Part shown: one piece after another, positions 41,590-55,700 of the stretch
How positions within the stretch are numbered: the first letter of the stretch is position 1
Layout: the number at the start of each line of letters is the position of its first letter
From: Locusta migratoria
Lineage: Eukaryota > Arthropoda > Insecta > Orthoptera > Acrididae
DNA: 64,000 nucleotides
Direction of reading: 5' to 3'
NCBI GenBank assembly: GCA_026315105.1
Contig: CM048748.1
Span: forward strand, 482,015,150-482,079,149
Notes under the pieces: model-generated
The model's database searches: none
What the model saw: only the letters and a program-made list of their open reading frames with translations
Told to the model about the DNA's origin: nothing
Translations under genes and position numbers: made by a program

Positions 41590-43200
41590 CAAAATCATCT
41601 GCTCCTTGAAATTATGACTACTTTACTTAAACAAACGGCGAATAAATTGGATTACCATATAGAAACAACAAAATAAAATATTTTCCCAAAAAAAATGAAT
41701 TTAGGGGCTGTAAGCGTCAAAAGCAGTGAAAACGCGTTATACGCTAGTTGAACTAATCTGTAGTATTGCGACCTGAGCAGCATTGTGGCCAGGGCGGCCA
41801 GTGCGGGTCGGTGGTGCAGTACCTGATGCTCCCTGGCCCATGGTAACAATATACAACCAAAATCATTTGCTCCTTGAAATTATGACTACTTTACTTAAAC
41901 AAACGGCGAATAAATTGGATTACCATATAGAAACAACAAAATAAAATATTTTCCCAAAAAAAATGAATTTAGGGGCTGTGAGCGTCAAAAGCAGTGAAAA
42001 CGCGATATACGCTAGTTGAATTAATCTGTAGTGTTGCAGCCTGAGCAGCAGTGTGGCCAGGGTGGCCAATGCGGGTCGGTGGTGCAGCACCTGATGCTCC
42101 CTGGCCCATGGTAACTATATACAACCAAAATCATCTGCACCTTGAAATTATGACTACTTTACTTAAACAAACGGCGAATAAATTGGATTACCATATAGAA
42201 ACAACAAAATAAAATATTTTCCCAAAAAAAATGAATTTAGGGGCTGTAAGCGTCAAAAGCAGTGAAAACGCGTTATACGCTAGTTGAACTAATCTGTAGT
42301 GTTGCGGCCTGAGCAGCAGTGTGGCCAGGGCGGCCAATGCGGGTCGGTGGTGCAGCACCTGATGCTCCCTTGCCCATGGTAACTATATACAACCAAAATC
42401 ATCTGCTCCTTGAAATTATGACTACTTTACTTAAAAAAACGCGAATAAATTGGATTACCATATAGAAACAGCAAAATAAAAAATTTTTCCAAAAAAATGA
42501 ATTTAGGGGCTGTAAGCGTCAAAAGCAGTGAAAACGCGATATACGCTAGTTGAACTAATCTGTAGTGTTGCGACCTGAGCAGCAGTGTGGCCAGGGTGGC
42601 CAATGCGGGTCGGTGGTGCAGCACCTGATGCTCCCTGGCCCATGGTAACTATATACAACCAAAATCATCTGCTCCTTGAAATTATGACTACTTTACTTAA
42701 ACAAACGGCGAATAAATTGCATTACCATATAGAAACAGCAAAATAAAACATTTTGCAAAAAAAAATTGAATTTAGAGGCTGTAAGCGTCAAAAGCAGTGA
42801 AAACGCGATATACGCTAGTTGAACTAATCCGTAGTGTTGCGGCCTGAGCAGCAGTGTGGCCAGGGCGGCCAATGCGGGTCGGTGGTGCAGCACCTGATGC
42901 TCCCTGGCCCATGGTAACTATATACAACCAAAATCATCTGCTCCTTGAAATTATGACTACTTTACTTAAACAAACGGCGAATAAATTGGATTACCATATA
43001 GAAACAACAAAATAAAATATTTTCCCAAAAAATGAATTTAGGGGCTGTAAGCGTCAAAAGCAGTGAAAACGCAATATACGCTAGTTGAACTAATCTGTTG
43101 TGTTGCGACCTGAGGAGCAGTGTGGCCAGGGCGGCCAATGCGCGTCGGTGGTGCAGCACCTGATGCTCCCTGGCCCATGGTAACTATATACAACCAAAAT
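41590..43200 (-). repeat. SatB six-monomer block, second copy
   Basis: This is the second copy of the 38.64-40.26 kb block, nearly identical but cleaner: the first copy has extra single bases (CTAGTTTGAAC, CATGGGTAAC) that this one lacks. It is flanked on the left by monomers matching 34.4-35.5 kb and on the right by a monomer (43200) matching 35460. It therefore sits as an extra segment within an otherwise collinear stretch, consistent with unequal exchange. Confidence 0.8.
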
Positions 43201-44829
43201 CATCTGCTCCTTGAAATTATGACTACTTTACTTAAAAAACGCGAATAAATTGGATTACCATATAGAAACAACCAAATAAAACATTTTGCCAAAAAAATGA
43301 ATTTAGGGGCTGTAAGCGTCAAAAGCAGTGAAAACGCGATATACGCTAGTTGAACTAATCTGTAGTGTTGCGACCTGAGCAGCAGTGTGGCCAGGGTGGC
43401 CAATGCGGGTCGGTGGTGCAGCACCTGATGCTCCCTGGCCCATGGTAACTATATACAACCAAAATCATCTGCTCCTTGAAATTATGACTACTTTACTTAA
43501 ACAAACGGCGAAAGAATTGGATTACCATATAGAGACAACAAAATAAAATATTTTCCCAAAAAAAATGTATTTAGGGGCTGTAAGCGTCAAAAGCAGTCAA
43601 AAACGCGATATACGCTAGTTGAACTAATCTGTAGTGTTGCGGCCTGAGCAGCAGTGTGGCCAGGCCGGCCAATGCGGGTCGGTGGTGCAGCACCTGATGC
43701 TCCCTGGCCCATGGTAACTATATACAACCAAAATCATCTGCTCCTTGAAATTATGACTACATTACTTAAACAAACGGCGAATAAATTGGATTACCATATA
43801 GAAACAACAAAATAAAATATTTTCCCAAAAAAAATGAATTTAGGGGCTGTAAGCGTCAAAAGCAGTGAAAACGCGTTATACGCTAGTTGAACTAATCTGT
43901 AGTGTTGCGACCTGAGCAGCATTGTGGCCAGGGCGGCCAGTGCGGGTCGGTGGTGCAGTACCTGATGCTCCCTGGCCCATGGTAACTATATACAACCAAA
44001 ATCATCTGCTCCTTGAAATTATGACTACTTTACTTAAACAAACGGCGAATAAATTGGATTACCATATAGAAACAACAATATAAAATATTTTCCCAAAAAA
44101 ATGAATTTAGGGGCTGTAAGCGTCAAAAGCAGTGAAAACGCGATATACGCTAGTTGAACTAATCTGTAGTGTTGCAGCCTGAGCAGCAGTGTGGCCAGGG
44201 TGGCCAATGCGGGTCGGTGGTGCAGCACCTGATGCTCCCTGGCCCATGGTAACTATATACAACCAAAATCATCTGCTCCTTGAAATTATGACTACTTTAC
44301 TTAAACAAACGGCGAATAAATTGGATTACCATATAGAAACAACAAAATAAAATATTTTCCCAAAAAAAAATGAATTTAGGGCTGTAAGCGTCAAAAGCAG
44401 TGAAAACGCGTTATACGCTAGTTGAACTAATCTGTAGTGTTGCGACCTGAGCAGCATTGTGGCCAGGGCGGCCAGTGCGGGTCGGTGGTGCAGTACCTGA
44501 TGCTCCCTGGCCCATGGTAACTATATACAACCAAAATCATCTGCTCCTTGAAATTATGACTACTTTACTTAAACAAACGGCGAATAAATTGGATTACCAT
44601 ATAGAAACAACAAAATAAAATATTTTCCCAAAAAAAATGAATTTAGGGGCTGTAAGCGTCAAAAGCAGTGAAAACGCGTTATACGCTAGTTGAACTAATC
44701 TGTAGTGTTGCGACCTGAGCAGCATTGTGGCCAGGGCGGCCAGTGCGGGTCGGTGGTGCAGTACCTGATGCTCCCTGGCCCATGGTAACTATATACAACC
44801 AAAATCATCTGCTCCTTGAAATTATGACT

Positions 44830-46977
44830 ACTTTACTTAAACAAACGGCGAATAAATTGGATTACCATATAGAAACAACAAAATAAAATATTTTCCCAAA
44901 AAAAAATGAATTTAGGGGCTGTAAGCGTCAAAAGCAGTGAAAACGCGATATACGCTAGTTGAACTAATCTGTAGTGTTGCAGCCTGAGCAGCAGTGTGGC
45001 CAGGGTGGCCAATGCGGGTCGGTGGTGCAGCACCTGATGCTCCCTGGCCCATGGTAACTATATACAAACAAAATCATCTGCTCCTTGAAATTATGACTAC
45101 TTTACTTAAACAAACGGCGAATAAATTGGATTACCATATAGAAACAACAAAATAAAATATTTTCCCAAAAAAAATGAATTTAGGGGCTGTAAGCGTCAAA
45201 AGCAGTGAAAACGCGTTATACGCTAGTTGAACTAATCTGTAGTGTTGCGACCTGAGCAGCATTGTGGCCAGGGCGGCCAGTGCGGGTCGGTGGTGCAGTA
45301 CCTGATGCTCCCGGGCCCATGGTAACTATATACAACCAAAATCATCTGCTCCTTGAAATTATGACTACTTTACTTAAACAAACGGCGAATAAATTGGATT
45401 ACCATATAGAAACACCAAAATAAAATATTTTCCCAAAAAAAATGAATTTAGGGGCTGTAAGCGTCAAAAGCAGTGAAAACGCGTTATACGCTAGTTGAAC
45501 TAATCTGTAGTGTTGCGACCTGAGCAGCATTGTGGCCAGGGCGGCCAGTGCGGGTCGGTGGTGCAGTACCTGATGCTCCCTGGCCCATGGTAACTATATA
45601 CAACCAAAATCATCTGCTCCTTAAAATTATGACTACTTTACTTACACAAACGGCGAATAAATTGGATTACCATATAGAAACAACAAAATAAAATATTTTC
45701 CCAAAAAAAAAATGAATTTAGGGGCTGTAAGCGTCAAAAGCAGTGAAAACGCGTTATACGCTATTTGAACTAATCTGTAGTGTTGCGACCTGAGCAGCAG
45801 TGTGGCCAGGGCGGCCGATGCGGCTCGGAGGTGCAGCACCTGATGCTCCCTGGGCCTTGGTAACTATATACAACCAAAATCATCTGCTCCTTGAAATTAT
45901 GACTACTTTACTTAAACAAACGGCGAATAAATTGGATTACCATATAGAAAAAACAAAATAAAATATTTTTCCCAAAAAAAATGAATTTAGGGGCTTTAAG
46001 CGTCAAAAGCAGTGAAAACGCGATATACGCTAGTTGAACTAATCTGTAGTGTTGCGACCTGAGCAGCAGTGTGGCCAGGGCGGCCAATGCGGTTCGGTGG
46101 TGCAGCACCTGATGCTCCCTGGCCCATGGCAACTATATACAACCAAAATCATCTGCTCCTTGAAATTATGACTACTTTACTTAAACAAACGGCGAATAAA
46201 ATGGATTACCATATAGAAACAACAAAATAAAATATTTTCCCAAAAAAAATGAATTTCGGGGCTGTAAGCGTCAAAAGCAGTGAAAACGCGTTATACGCTA
46301 GTTGAACTAATCTGTAGTGTTGCGACCTGAGCAGCATTGTGGCCAGGGCGGCCAGTGCGGGTCGGTGGTGCAGTACCTGATGCTCCCTGGCCCATGGTAA
46401 CTATATACAACCAAAATCATCTGCTCCTTGAAATTATGACTACTTTACTTAAACAAACGGCGAATAAATTGGATTACCATATAGAAACAACAAAATAAAA
46501 TATTTTCCCAAAAAAAATGAATTTAGGGGCTGTAAGCGTCAAAAGCAGTGAAAACGCGTTATACGCTAGTTGAACTAATCTGTAGTGTTGCGACCTGAGC
46601 AGCATTGTGGCCAGGGCGGCCAGTGCGGGTCGGTGGTGCAGTACCTGATGCTCCCTGGCCCATGGTAACTATATACAACCAAAATCATCTGCTCCTTGAA
46701 ATTATGACTACTTTACTTAAACAAACGGCGAATAAATTGGATTACCATATAGAAACAACAAAATAAAAATATTTTCCCAAAAAAAATGAATTTAGGGGCT
46801 GTAAGCGTCAAAAGCAGTGAAAACGCGTTATACGCTAGTTGAACTAATCTGTAGTGTTGCGACCTGAGCAGCATTGTGGCCAGGGCGGCCAGTCGGGTCG
46901 GTGGTGCAGTACCTGATGCTCCCTGGCCCATGGTAACTATATACAACCAAAATCATCTGCTCCTTGAAATTATGACT
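44830..46977 (-). repeat. SatB tandem eight-monomer higher-order unit, copy 1 (2147 bp)
   Basis: The variants TATACAAACAAAATC (45061), CTTACACAAACGG (45641), GGGCCTTGGTAAC (about 45851) and GAATTTCGGGG (46251) all recur 2146-2147 bp downstream. The unit holds eight monomers, with the GCATTGTGG subtype dominating. The two copies are directly adjacent, so this is a true tandem higher-order repeat. Confidence 0.88.
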
Positions 46978-49125
46978 ACTTTACTTAAACAAACGGCGAA
47001 TAAATTGGATTACCATATAGAAACAACAAAATAAAATATTTTCCAAAAAAAAATGAATTTAGGGGCTGTAAGCGTCAAAAGCAGTGAAAACGCGATATAC
47101 GCTAGTTGAACTAATCTGTAGTGTTGCAGCCTGAGCAGCAGTGTGGCCAGGGTGGCCAATGCGCGTCGGTGGTGCAGCACCTGATGCTCCCTGGCCCATG
47201 GTAACTATATACAAACAAAATCATCTGCTCCTTGAAATTATGACTACTTTACTTAAACAAACGGCGAATAAATTGGATTACCATATAGAAACAACAAAAT
47301 AAAATATTTTCCCAAAAAAAATGAATTTAGGGGCTGTAAGCGTCAAAAGCAGTGAAAACGCGTTATACGCTAGTTGAACTAATCTGTAGTGTTGCGACCT
47401 GAGCAGCATTGTGGCCAGGGCGGCCAGTGCGGGTCGGTGGTGCAGTACCTGATGCTCCCTGGCCCATGGTAACTATATACAACCAAAATCATCTGCTCCT
47501 TGAAATTATGACTACTTTACTTAAACAAACGGCGAATAAATTGGATTACCATATAGAAACACCAAAATAAAATATTTTCCCAAAAAAAATGAATTTAGGG
47601 GCTGTAAGCGTCAAAAGCAGTGAAAACGCGTTATACGCTAGTTGAACTAATCTGTAGTGTTGCGACCTGAGCAGCATTGTGGCCAGGGCGGCCAGTGCGG
47701 GTCGGTGGTGCAGTACCTGATGCTCCCTGGCCCATGGTAACTATATACAACCAAAATCATCTGCTCCTTAAAATTATGACTACTTTACTTACACAAACGG
47801 CGAATAAATTGGATTACCATATAGAAACAACAAAATAAAATATTTTCCCAAAAAAAAATGAATTTAGGGGCTGTAAGCGTCAAAAGCAGTGAAAACGCGT
47901 TATACGCTATTTGAACTAATCTGTAGTGTTGCGACCTGAGCAGCAGTGTGGCCAGGGCGGCCGATGCGGCTCGGAGGTGCAGCACCTGATGCTCCCTGGG
48001 CCTTGGTAACTATATACAACCAAAATCATCTGCTCCTTGAAATTATGACTACTTTACTTAAACAAACGGCGAATAAATTGGATTACCATATAGAAAAAAC
48101 AAAATAAAATATTTTCCCAAAAAAAATGAATTTAGGGGCTTTAAGCGTCAAAAGCAGTGAAAACGCGATATACGCTAGTTGAACTAATCTGTAGTGTTGC
48201 GACCTGAGCAGCAGTGTGGCCAGGGCGGCCAATGCGGTTCGGTGGTGCAGCACCTGATGCTCCCTGGCCCATGGCAACTATATACAACCAAAATCATCTG
48301 CTCCTTGAAATTATGACTACTTTACTTAAACAAACGGCGAATAAAATGGATTACCATATAGAAACAACAAAATAAAATATTTTCCCAAAAAAAAATGAAT
48401 TTCGGGGCTGTAAGCGTCAAAAGCAGTGAAAACGCGTTATACGCTAGTTGAACTAATCTGTAGTGTTGCGACCTGAGCAGCATTGTGGCCAGGGCGGCCA
48501 GTGCGGGTCGGTGGTGCAGTACCTGATGCTCCCTGGCCCATGGTAACTATATACAACCAAAATCATCTGCTCCTTGAAATTATGACTACTTTACTTAAAC
48601 AAACGGCGAATAAATTGGATTACCATATAGAAACAACAAAATAAAATATTTTCCCAAAAAAAATGAATTTAGGGGCTGTAAGCGTCAAAAGCAGTGAAAA
48701 CGCGTTATACGCTAGTTGAACTAATCTGTAGTGTTGCGACCTGAGCAGCATTGTGGCCAGGGCGGCCAGTGCGGGTCGGTGGTGCAGTACCTGATGCTCC
48801 CTGGCCCATGGTAACTATATACAACCAAAATCATCTGCTCCTTGAAATTATGACTACTTTACTTAAACAAACGGCGAATAAATTGGATTACCATATAGAA
48901 ACAACAAAATAAAATATTTTCCCAAAAAAAATGAATTTAGGGGCTGTAAGCGTCAAAAGCAGTGAAAACGCGTTATACGCTAGTTGAACTAATCTGTAGT
49001 GTTGCGACCTGAGCAGCATTGTGGCCAGGGCGGCCAGTGCGGGTCGGTGGTGCAGTACCTGATGCTCCCTGGCCCATGGTAACTATATACAACCAAAATC
49101 ATCTGCTCCTTGAAATTATGACTAC
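46978..49125 (-). repeat. SatB tandem eight-monomer higher-order unit, copy 2
   Basis: This copy carries the same ordered private variants as copy 1 (47208, 47788, 47998, 48398). Differences are single bases, such as GCGCGTCGG against GCGGGTCGG in the first monomer and poly-A length. A third copy is not evident: the next monomer (about 49.19 kb) matches only in its first part, then diverges. Confidence 0.87.
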
Positions 49126-50104
49126 TTTACTTAAACAAACGGCGAATAAATTGGATTACCATATAGAAACAACAAAATAAAATATTTTCCAAAAAAAAAT
49201 GAATTTAGGGGCTGTAAGCGTCAAAAGCAGTGAAAACGCGATATACGCTAGTTGAACTAATCTGTAGTCTTGCGACCTGAGCAGCAGTGTGGCCAGGGCG
49301 GCAAATGCGGGTCGGTGGTGCAGCACCTGATGCTCCCTGGCCCATGGTAACTATATACAACCAAAATCATCTGCTCCTTGAAATTATGACTACTTTACTT
49401 AAACAAACGGCGAAAGAATTGGATTACCATATAGAGACAACAAAATAAAATATTTTCCCAAAAAAAAATGAATTTAGGGGCTGTAAGCGTCAAAAGCAGT
49501 CAAAACGCGATATACGCTAGTTGAACTAATCTGTAGTGTTGCGGCCTGAGCAGCAGTGTGGCCAGGCCGGCCAATGCGGGTCGGTGGTGCAGCACCTGAT
49601 GCTCCCTGGCCCATGGTAACTATATACAACCAAAATCATCTGCTCCTTGAAATTATGACCACTTTACTTAAACAAACGGCGAATAAATTGGATTACCATA
49701 TAGAAACAACAAAATAAAATATTTTCCCAAAAAAAATGAATTTAGGGGCTGTAAGCGTCAAAAGCAGTGAAAACGCGTTATACGCTAGTTGAACTAATCT
49801 GTAGTGTTGCGACCTGAGCAGCATTGTGGCCAGGGCGGCCAGTGCGGGTCGGTGGTGCAGTACCTGATGCTCCCTGGCCCATGGTAACTATATACAACCA
49901 CAATCATCTGCTCCTTGAAATTATGACTACTTTACTTAAACAAACGGCGAATAAATTGGATTACCATATAGAAACAACAAAATAAAATATTTTCCCAAAA
50001 AAAAATGAATTTAGGGGCTGTAAGCGTCAAAAGCAGTGAAAACGCGTTATACGCTAGTTGAACTAATCTGTAGTGTTGCGACCTGAGCAGCATTGTGGCC
50101 AGGG

Positions 50105-51441
50105 CGTCCAGTGCGGGTCGGTGGTGCAGTACCTGATGCTCCCTGGCCCATGGTAACTATATACAACCAAAATCATCTGCTCCTTGAAATTATGACTACT
50201 TTACTTAAACAAACGGCGAATAAATTGGATTACCATATAGAAACAACAAAATAAAATATTTTCCCAAAAAAAATGAATTTAGGGGCTGTAAGCGTCAAAA
50301 GCAGTGAAAACGCGTTATACGCTAGTTGAACTAATCTGTAGTGTTGCGACCTGAGCAGCATTGTGGCCAGGGCGGCCAGTGCGGGTCGGTGGTGCAGTAC
50401 CTGATGCTCCCTGGCCCATGGTAACTATATACAACCAAAATCATCTGCTCCTTGAAATTATGACTACTTTACTTAAACAAACGGCGAATAAATTGGATGA
50501 CCATATAGAAACAACAAAATAAAATATTTTCCAAAAAAAAAATGAATTTAGGGGCTGTAAGCGTCAAAAGCAGTGAAAACGCGATATACGCTAGTTGAAC
50601 TAATCTGTAGTGTTGCGACCTGAGCAGCAGTGTGGCCAGGGCGGCCAATGCGGATCGGTGTTGCAGCACTTGATGCTCCCTGGCCCATGGTAACTATATA
50701 CAACCAAAATCAACTGCTCCTTGAAATTATGACTACTTTACTTAAAAAACGCGAATAAATTGGATTACCATAAAGAAACAGCAAAATAAAACATTTTGCC
50801 AAAAAAATGAATTTAGGGGCTGTAAGCGTCAAAGCAGTGAAAACGCGATATACGCTAGTTGAACTAATCTGTAGTGTTGCGACCTGAGCAGCATTGTGGC
50901 CAGGGCGGCCAGTGCGGGTCGGTGGTGCAGTACCTGATGCTCCCTGGCCCATGGTAACTATATACAACCAAAATCATCTGCTCCTTGAAATTATGACTAC
51001 TTTACTTAAACAAATGGCGAATAAATTGGATTACCATATAGAAACAACAAAATACAATATTTTCCCAAAAAAAATGAATTTAGGGGCTGTAAGCGTCAAA
51101 AGCAGTGAAAACGCGTTATACGCTAGTTGAACTAATCTGTAGTGTTGCGACCTGAGCAGCATTGTGGCCAGGGCGGCCAGTGCGGGTCGGTGGTGCAGTA
51201 CCTGATGCTCCCTGGCCCATGGTAACTATATACAACCAAAATCATCTGCTCCTTGAAATTATGACTACTTTACTTAAACAAACGGCGAATAAATTGGATT
51301 ACCATATAGAAACAACAAAATAAAATATTTTCCCAAAAAAAATGAATTTAGGGGCTGTAAGCGTCAAAAGCAGTGAAAACGCGTTATACGCTAGTTGAAC
51401 TAATCTGTAGTGTTGCGACCTGAGCAGCATTGTGGCCAGGG
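50105..51441 (-). repeat. SatB tandem five-monomer higher-order unit, copy 1 (1337 bp)
   Basis: The variants GGGCGTCCAGTG (50103), CGGATCGGTGTTGCAGC (50651), CAAATGGCGAATAAA (51011) and AAATACAATATTTTCC (51049) recur 1335-1337 bp downstream. Five monomers make up the unit. Copies 1 and 2 abut. Confidence 0.87.
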
Positions 51442-52778
51442 CGTCCAGTGCGGGTCGGTGGTGCAGTACCTGATGCTCCCTGGCCCATGGTAACTATATA
51501 CAACCAAAATCATCTGCTCCTTGAAATTATGACTACTTTACTTAAACAAACGGCGAATAAATTGGATTACCATATAGAAACAACAAAATAAAATATTTTC
51601 CCAAAAAAAATGAATTTAGGGGCTGTAAGCGTCAAAAGCAGTGAAAACGCGTTATACGCTAGTTGAACTAATCTGTAGTGTTGCGACCTGAGCAGCATTG
51701 TGGCCAGGGCGGCCAGTGCGGGTCGGTGGTGCAGTACCTGATGCTCCCTGGCCCATGGTAACTATATACAAACAAAATCATCTGCTCCTTGAAATTATGA
51801 CTACTTTACTTAAACAAACGGCGAATAAATTGGATTACCATATAGAAACAACAAAATAAAATATTTTCCAAAAAAAAATGAATTTAGGGGCTGTAAGCGT
51901 CAAAAGCAGTGAAAACGCGATATACGCTAGTTGAACTAATCTGTAGTGTTGCGACCTGAGCAGCAGTGTGGCCAGGGCGGCCAATGCGGATCGGTGTTGC
52001 AGCACTTGATGCTCCCTGGCCCATGGTAACTATATACAACCAAAATCAACTGCTCCTTGAAATTATGACTACTTTACTTAAAAAACGCGAATAAATTGGA
52101 TTACCATAAAGAAACAGCAAAATAAAACATTTTGCCAAAAAAATGAATTTAGGGGCTGTAAGCGTCAAAGCAGTGAAAACGCGATATACGCTAGTTGAAC
52201 TAATCTGTAGTGTTGCGACCTGAGCAGCATTGTGGCCAGGGCGGCCAGTGCGGGTCGGTGGTGCAGTACCTGATGCTCCCTGGCCCATGGTAACTATATA
52301 CAACCAAAATCATCTGCTCCTTGAAATTATGACTACTTTACTTAACAAATGGCGAATAAATTGGATTACCATATAGAAACAACAAAATACAATATTTTCC
52401 CAAAAAAAATGAATTTAGGGGCTGTAAGCGTCAAAAGCAGTGAAAACGCGTTATACGCTAGTTGAACTAATCTGTAGTGTTGCGACCTGAGCAGCATTGT
52501 GGCCAGGGCGGCCAGTGCGGGTCGGTGGTGCAGTACCTGATGCTCCCTGGCCCATGGTAACTATATACAACCAAAATCATCTGCTCCTTGAAATTATGAC
52601 TACTTTACTTAAACAAACGGCGAATAAATTGGATTACCATATAGAAACAACAAAATAAAATATTTTCCCAAAAAAAATGAATTTAGGGACTGTAAGCGTC
52701 AAAAGCAGTGAAAACGCGTTATACGCTAGTTGAACTAATCTGTAGTGTTGCGACCTGAGCAGCATTGTGGCCAGGGCG
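51442..52778 (-). repeat. SatB tandem five-monomer higher-order unit, copy 2
   Basis: This is the second copy of the five-monomer unit, with the same ordered private variants (51440, 51987, 52345, 52384). It differs by a one-base loss (TTAACAAATGGCG for TTAAACAAATGGCG) and a few substitutions (TAGGGACTG near 52686). It is followed by uniform GCATTGTGG-type monomers. Confidence 0.86.
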
Positions 52779-55700
52779 GCCAGTGCGGGTCGGTGGTGCA
52801 GTACCTGATGCTCCCTGGCCCATGGTAACTATATACAACCAAAATCATCTGCTCCTTGAAATTATGACTACTTTACTTAAACAAACGGCGAATAAATTGG
52901 ATTACCATATAGAAACAACAAAATAAAATATTTTCCCAAAAAAAATGAATTTAGGGGCTGTAAGCGTCAAAAGCAGTGAAAACGCGTTATACGCTAGTTG
53001 AACTAATCTGTAGTGTTGCGACCTGAGCAGCATTGTGGCCAGGGCGGCCAGTGCGGGTCGGTGGTGCAGTACCTGATGCTCCCTGGCCCATGGTAACTAT
53101 ATACAACCAAAATCATCAGCTCCTTGAAATTATGACTACTTTACTTAAACAAACGGCGAATAAATTGGATTACCATATAGAAACAACAAAATAAAATATT
53201 TTCCCAAAAAAAATGAATTTAGGGGCTGTAAGCGTCAAAAGCAGTGAAAACGCGTTATACGCTAGTTGAACTAATCTGTAGTGTTGCGACCTGTGCAGCA
53301 TTGTGGCCAGGGCGGCCAGTGCGGGTCGGTGGTGCAGTACCTGATGCTCCCTGGCCCATGGTAACTATATACAACCAAAATCATCTGCTCCTTGAAATTA
53401 TGACTACTTTACTTAAACAAACGGCGAATAAATTGGATTACCATATAGAAACAACAAAATAAAATATTTTCCAAAAAAAAATGAATTCAGGGGCTGTAAG
53501 CGTCAAAAGCAGTGAAAACGCGGTATACGCTAGTTGAACTAATCTGTAGTGTTGCGACCTGAGCAGCAGTGTGGCCAGGGCGGCCGATGCGGCTCGGTGG
53601 TGCAGCACCTGATGCTCCCTGGCCCATGGTAACTATATACAACCAAAATCATCTGCTCCTTGAAATTATGACTACTTTACTTAAACAAACGGCGAATAAA
53701 TTGGATTACCATATAGAAAAAACAAAATAAAATATTTTCCCAAATAAATGAATTTAGGGGCTGTAAGCGTCAAAAGCAGTGAAAACGCGATATACGCTAG
53801 TTGAACTAATCTGTAGTGTTGCGACCTGAGCAGCAGTGTGGCCAGGGCGGCCAATGCGGTTTGGTGGTGCAGCACCTGATGCTCCCTGGCCCATGGTAAC
53901 TATATACAACCAAAATCATCTGCTCCTTGAAATTATGACTACTTTACTTAAACAAACGGCGAATAAAATGGATTACCATATAGAAACAACAAAATAAAAT
54001 ATTTTCCCAAAAAAAATGAATTTAGGGGCTGTAAGCGTCAAAAGCAGTGAAAACGCGATATACGCTAGTTGAACTAATCTGTAGTGTTGCGACCTGAGCA
54101 GCAGTGTGGCCAGGGCGGCCAGTGCCGGTCTGTGGTGCAGCACCTGATGCTCCCTAGCCCATGGTAACTATATACAACCAAAATCATCTGCTCCTTGAAA
54201 TTATGACTACTTTACTTAAACAAACGGCGAATAAATTGGATTACCATAAAGAAACAGCAAAATAAAACATTTTGCCAAAAAAATGAATTTAGAGGCTGTA
54301 AGCGTCAAAAGCAGTGAAAACGCGATATACGCTAGTTGAACTAATCTGTAGTGTTGCAGCCTGAGCAGCAGTGTGGCCAGGGCGGCCAGTGCGGGTCGGT
54401 GGTGCAGCACCTGATGCTCCCTGGCCCATGGTAACTATATACAACCAAATTCATCTGCTCCTTGAAATTATGACTACTTTACTTAAACAAACGGCGAATA
54501 AATTGCATTACCATATAGAAACAGCAAAATAAAACATTTTGCAAAAAAAAATGAATTTACAGGCTGTAAGCGTCAAAAGCAGTGAAAACGCGATATACGC
54601 TAGTTGAACTAATCTGTAGTGTTGCGGCCTGAGCAGTAGTGTGGCCAGGGCGGCCAATGCGGGTCGGTGGTCCAGCACCTGATGCTCCCTGGCCCATGGT
54701 AACTATATACAACCAAAATCATCTGCTCCTTGAAATTATGACTACTTTACTTAAACAAACGGCGAATAAATTGCATTACCATATAGAATCAGCAAAATAA
54801 AACATTTTGCAAAAAAAATGAATTTAGGGGCTGTAAGCGTCTAAAGCAGTGAAAACGCGATATACGCTAGTTGAACTAATCTGTAGTGTTGCGGCCTTAG
54901 CAGCAGTGTGGCCAGGGCGGCCAATGCGGGTCGGTGGTGCAGCACCTGATGCTCCCTGGCCCATGGTAACTATATACAACCAAAATCATCTGCTCCTTGA
55001 AATTATGACTACTTTACTTAAACAAACGGCGAAAGTATTGGATTACCATATAGAAACAACAAAATAAAATATTTTCCAAAAAAAAATGAATTTAGGGGCT
55101 GTAAGCGTCAAAAGCAGTGAAAACGCGATATACGCTAGTTGAACTAATCAGTAGCGTTGCGACCTGAGCAGCAGTGTGGCCAGGGCGGCCAGTGCGGTTC
55201 GGTGGTGCAGCACCTGATGCTCCCTGGCCCATGGTAACTATATACAACCAAAATCATCTGCTCCTTGAAATTATGACTACTTTACTTAAACAAACGGCGA
55301 AAAAATTGGATTACCATATAGAAACAACAAAATAAAATATTTTCCCAAATAAAAATGAATTTAGGGGCTGTAAGCGTCAAAAGCAGTGAAAACGCGATAT
55401 ACGCTAGTTGAACTAATCTGTAGTGTTGCGACCTGAGCAGCAGTGTGGCCAGGGCGGCCAATGCGGGTCGGTGGTGCAGCTCCTGATGCTCCCTGGCCCA
55501 TGGTAACTATATACAACCAAAATCATCTGCTCCTTGAAATTATGACTACTTTACTTAAAAAACCCGAATAAATTGGATTACCATAAAGAAACAGCAAAAT
55601 AAAACATTTTGCCAAAAAAATGAATTTAGGGGCTGTAAGCGTCAAAGCAGTGAAAACGCGATATACGCTAGTTGAACTAATCTGTAGTGTTGCAGCCTGA

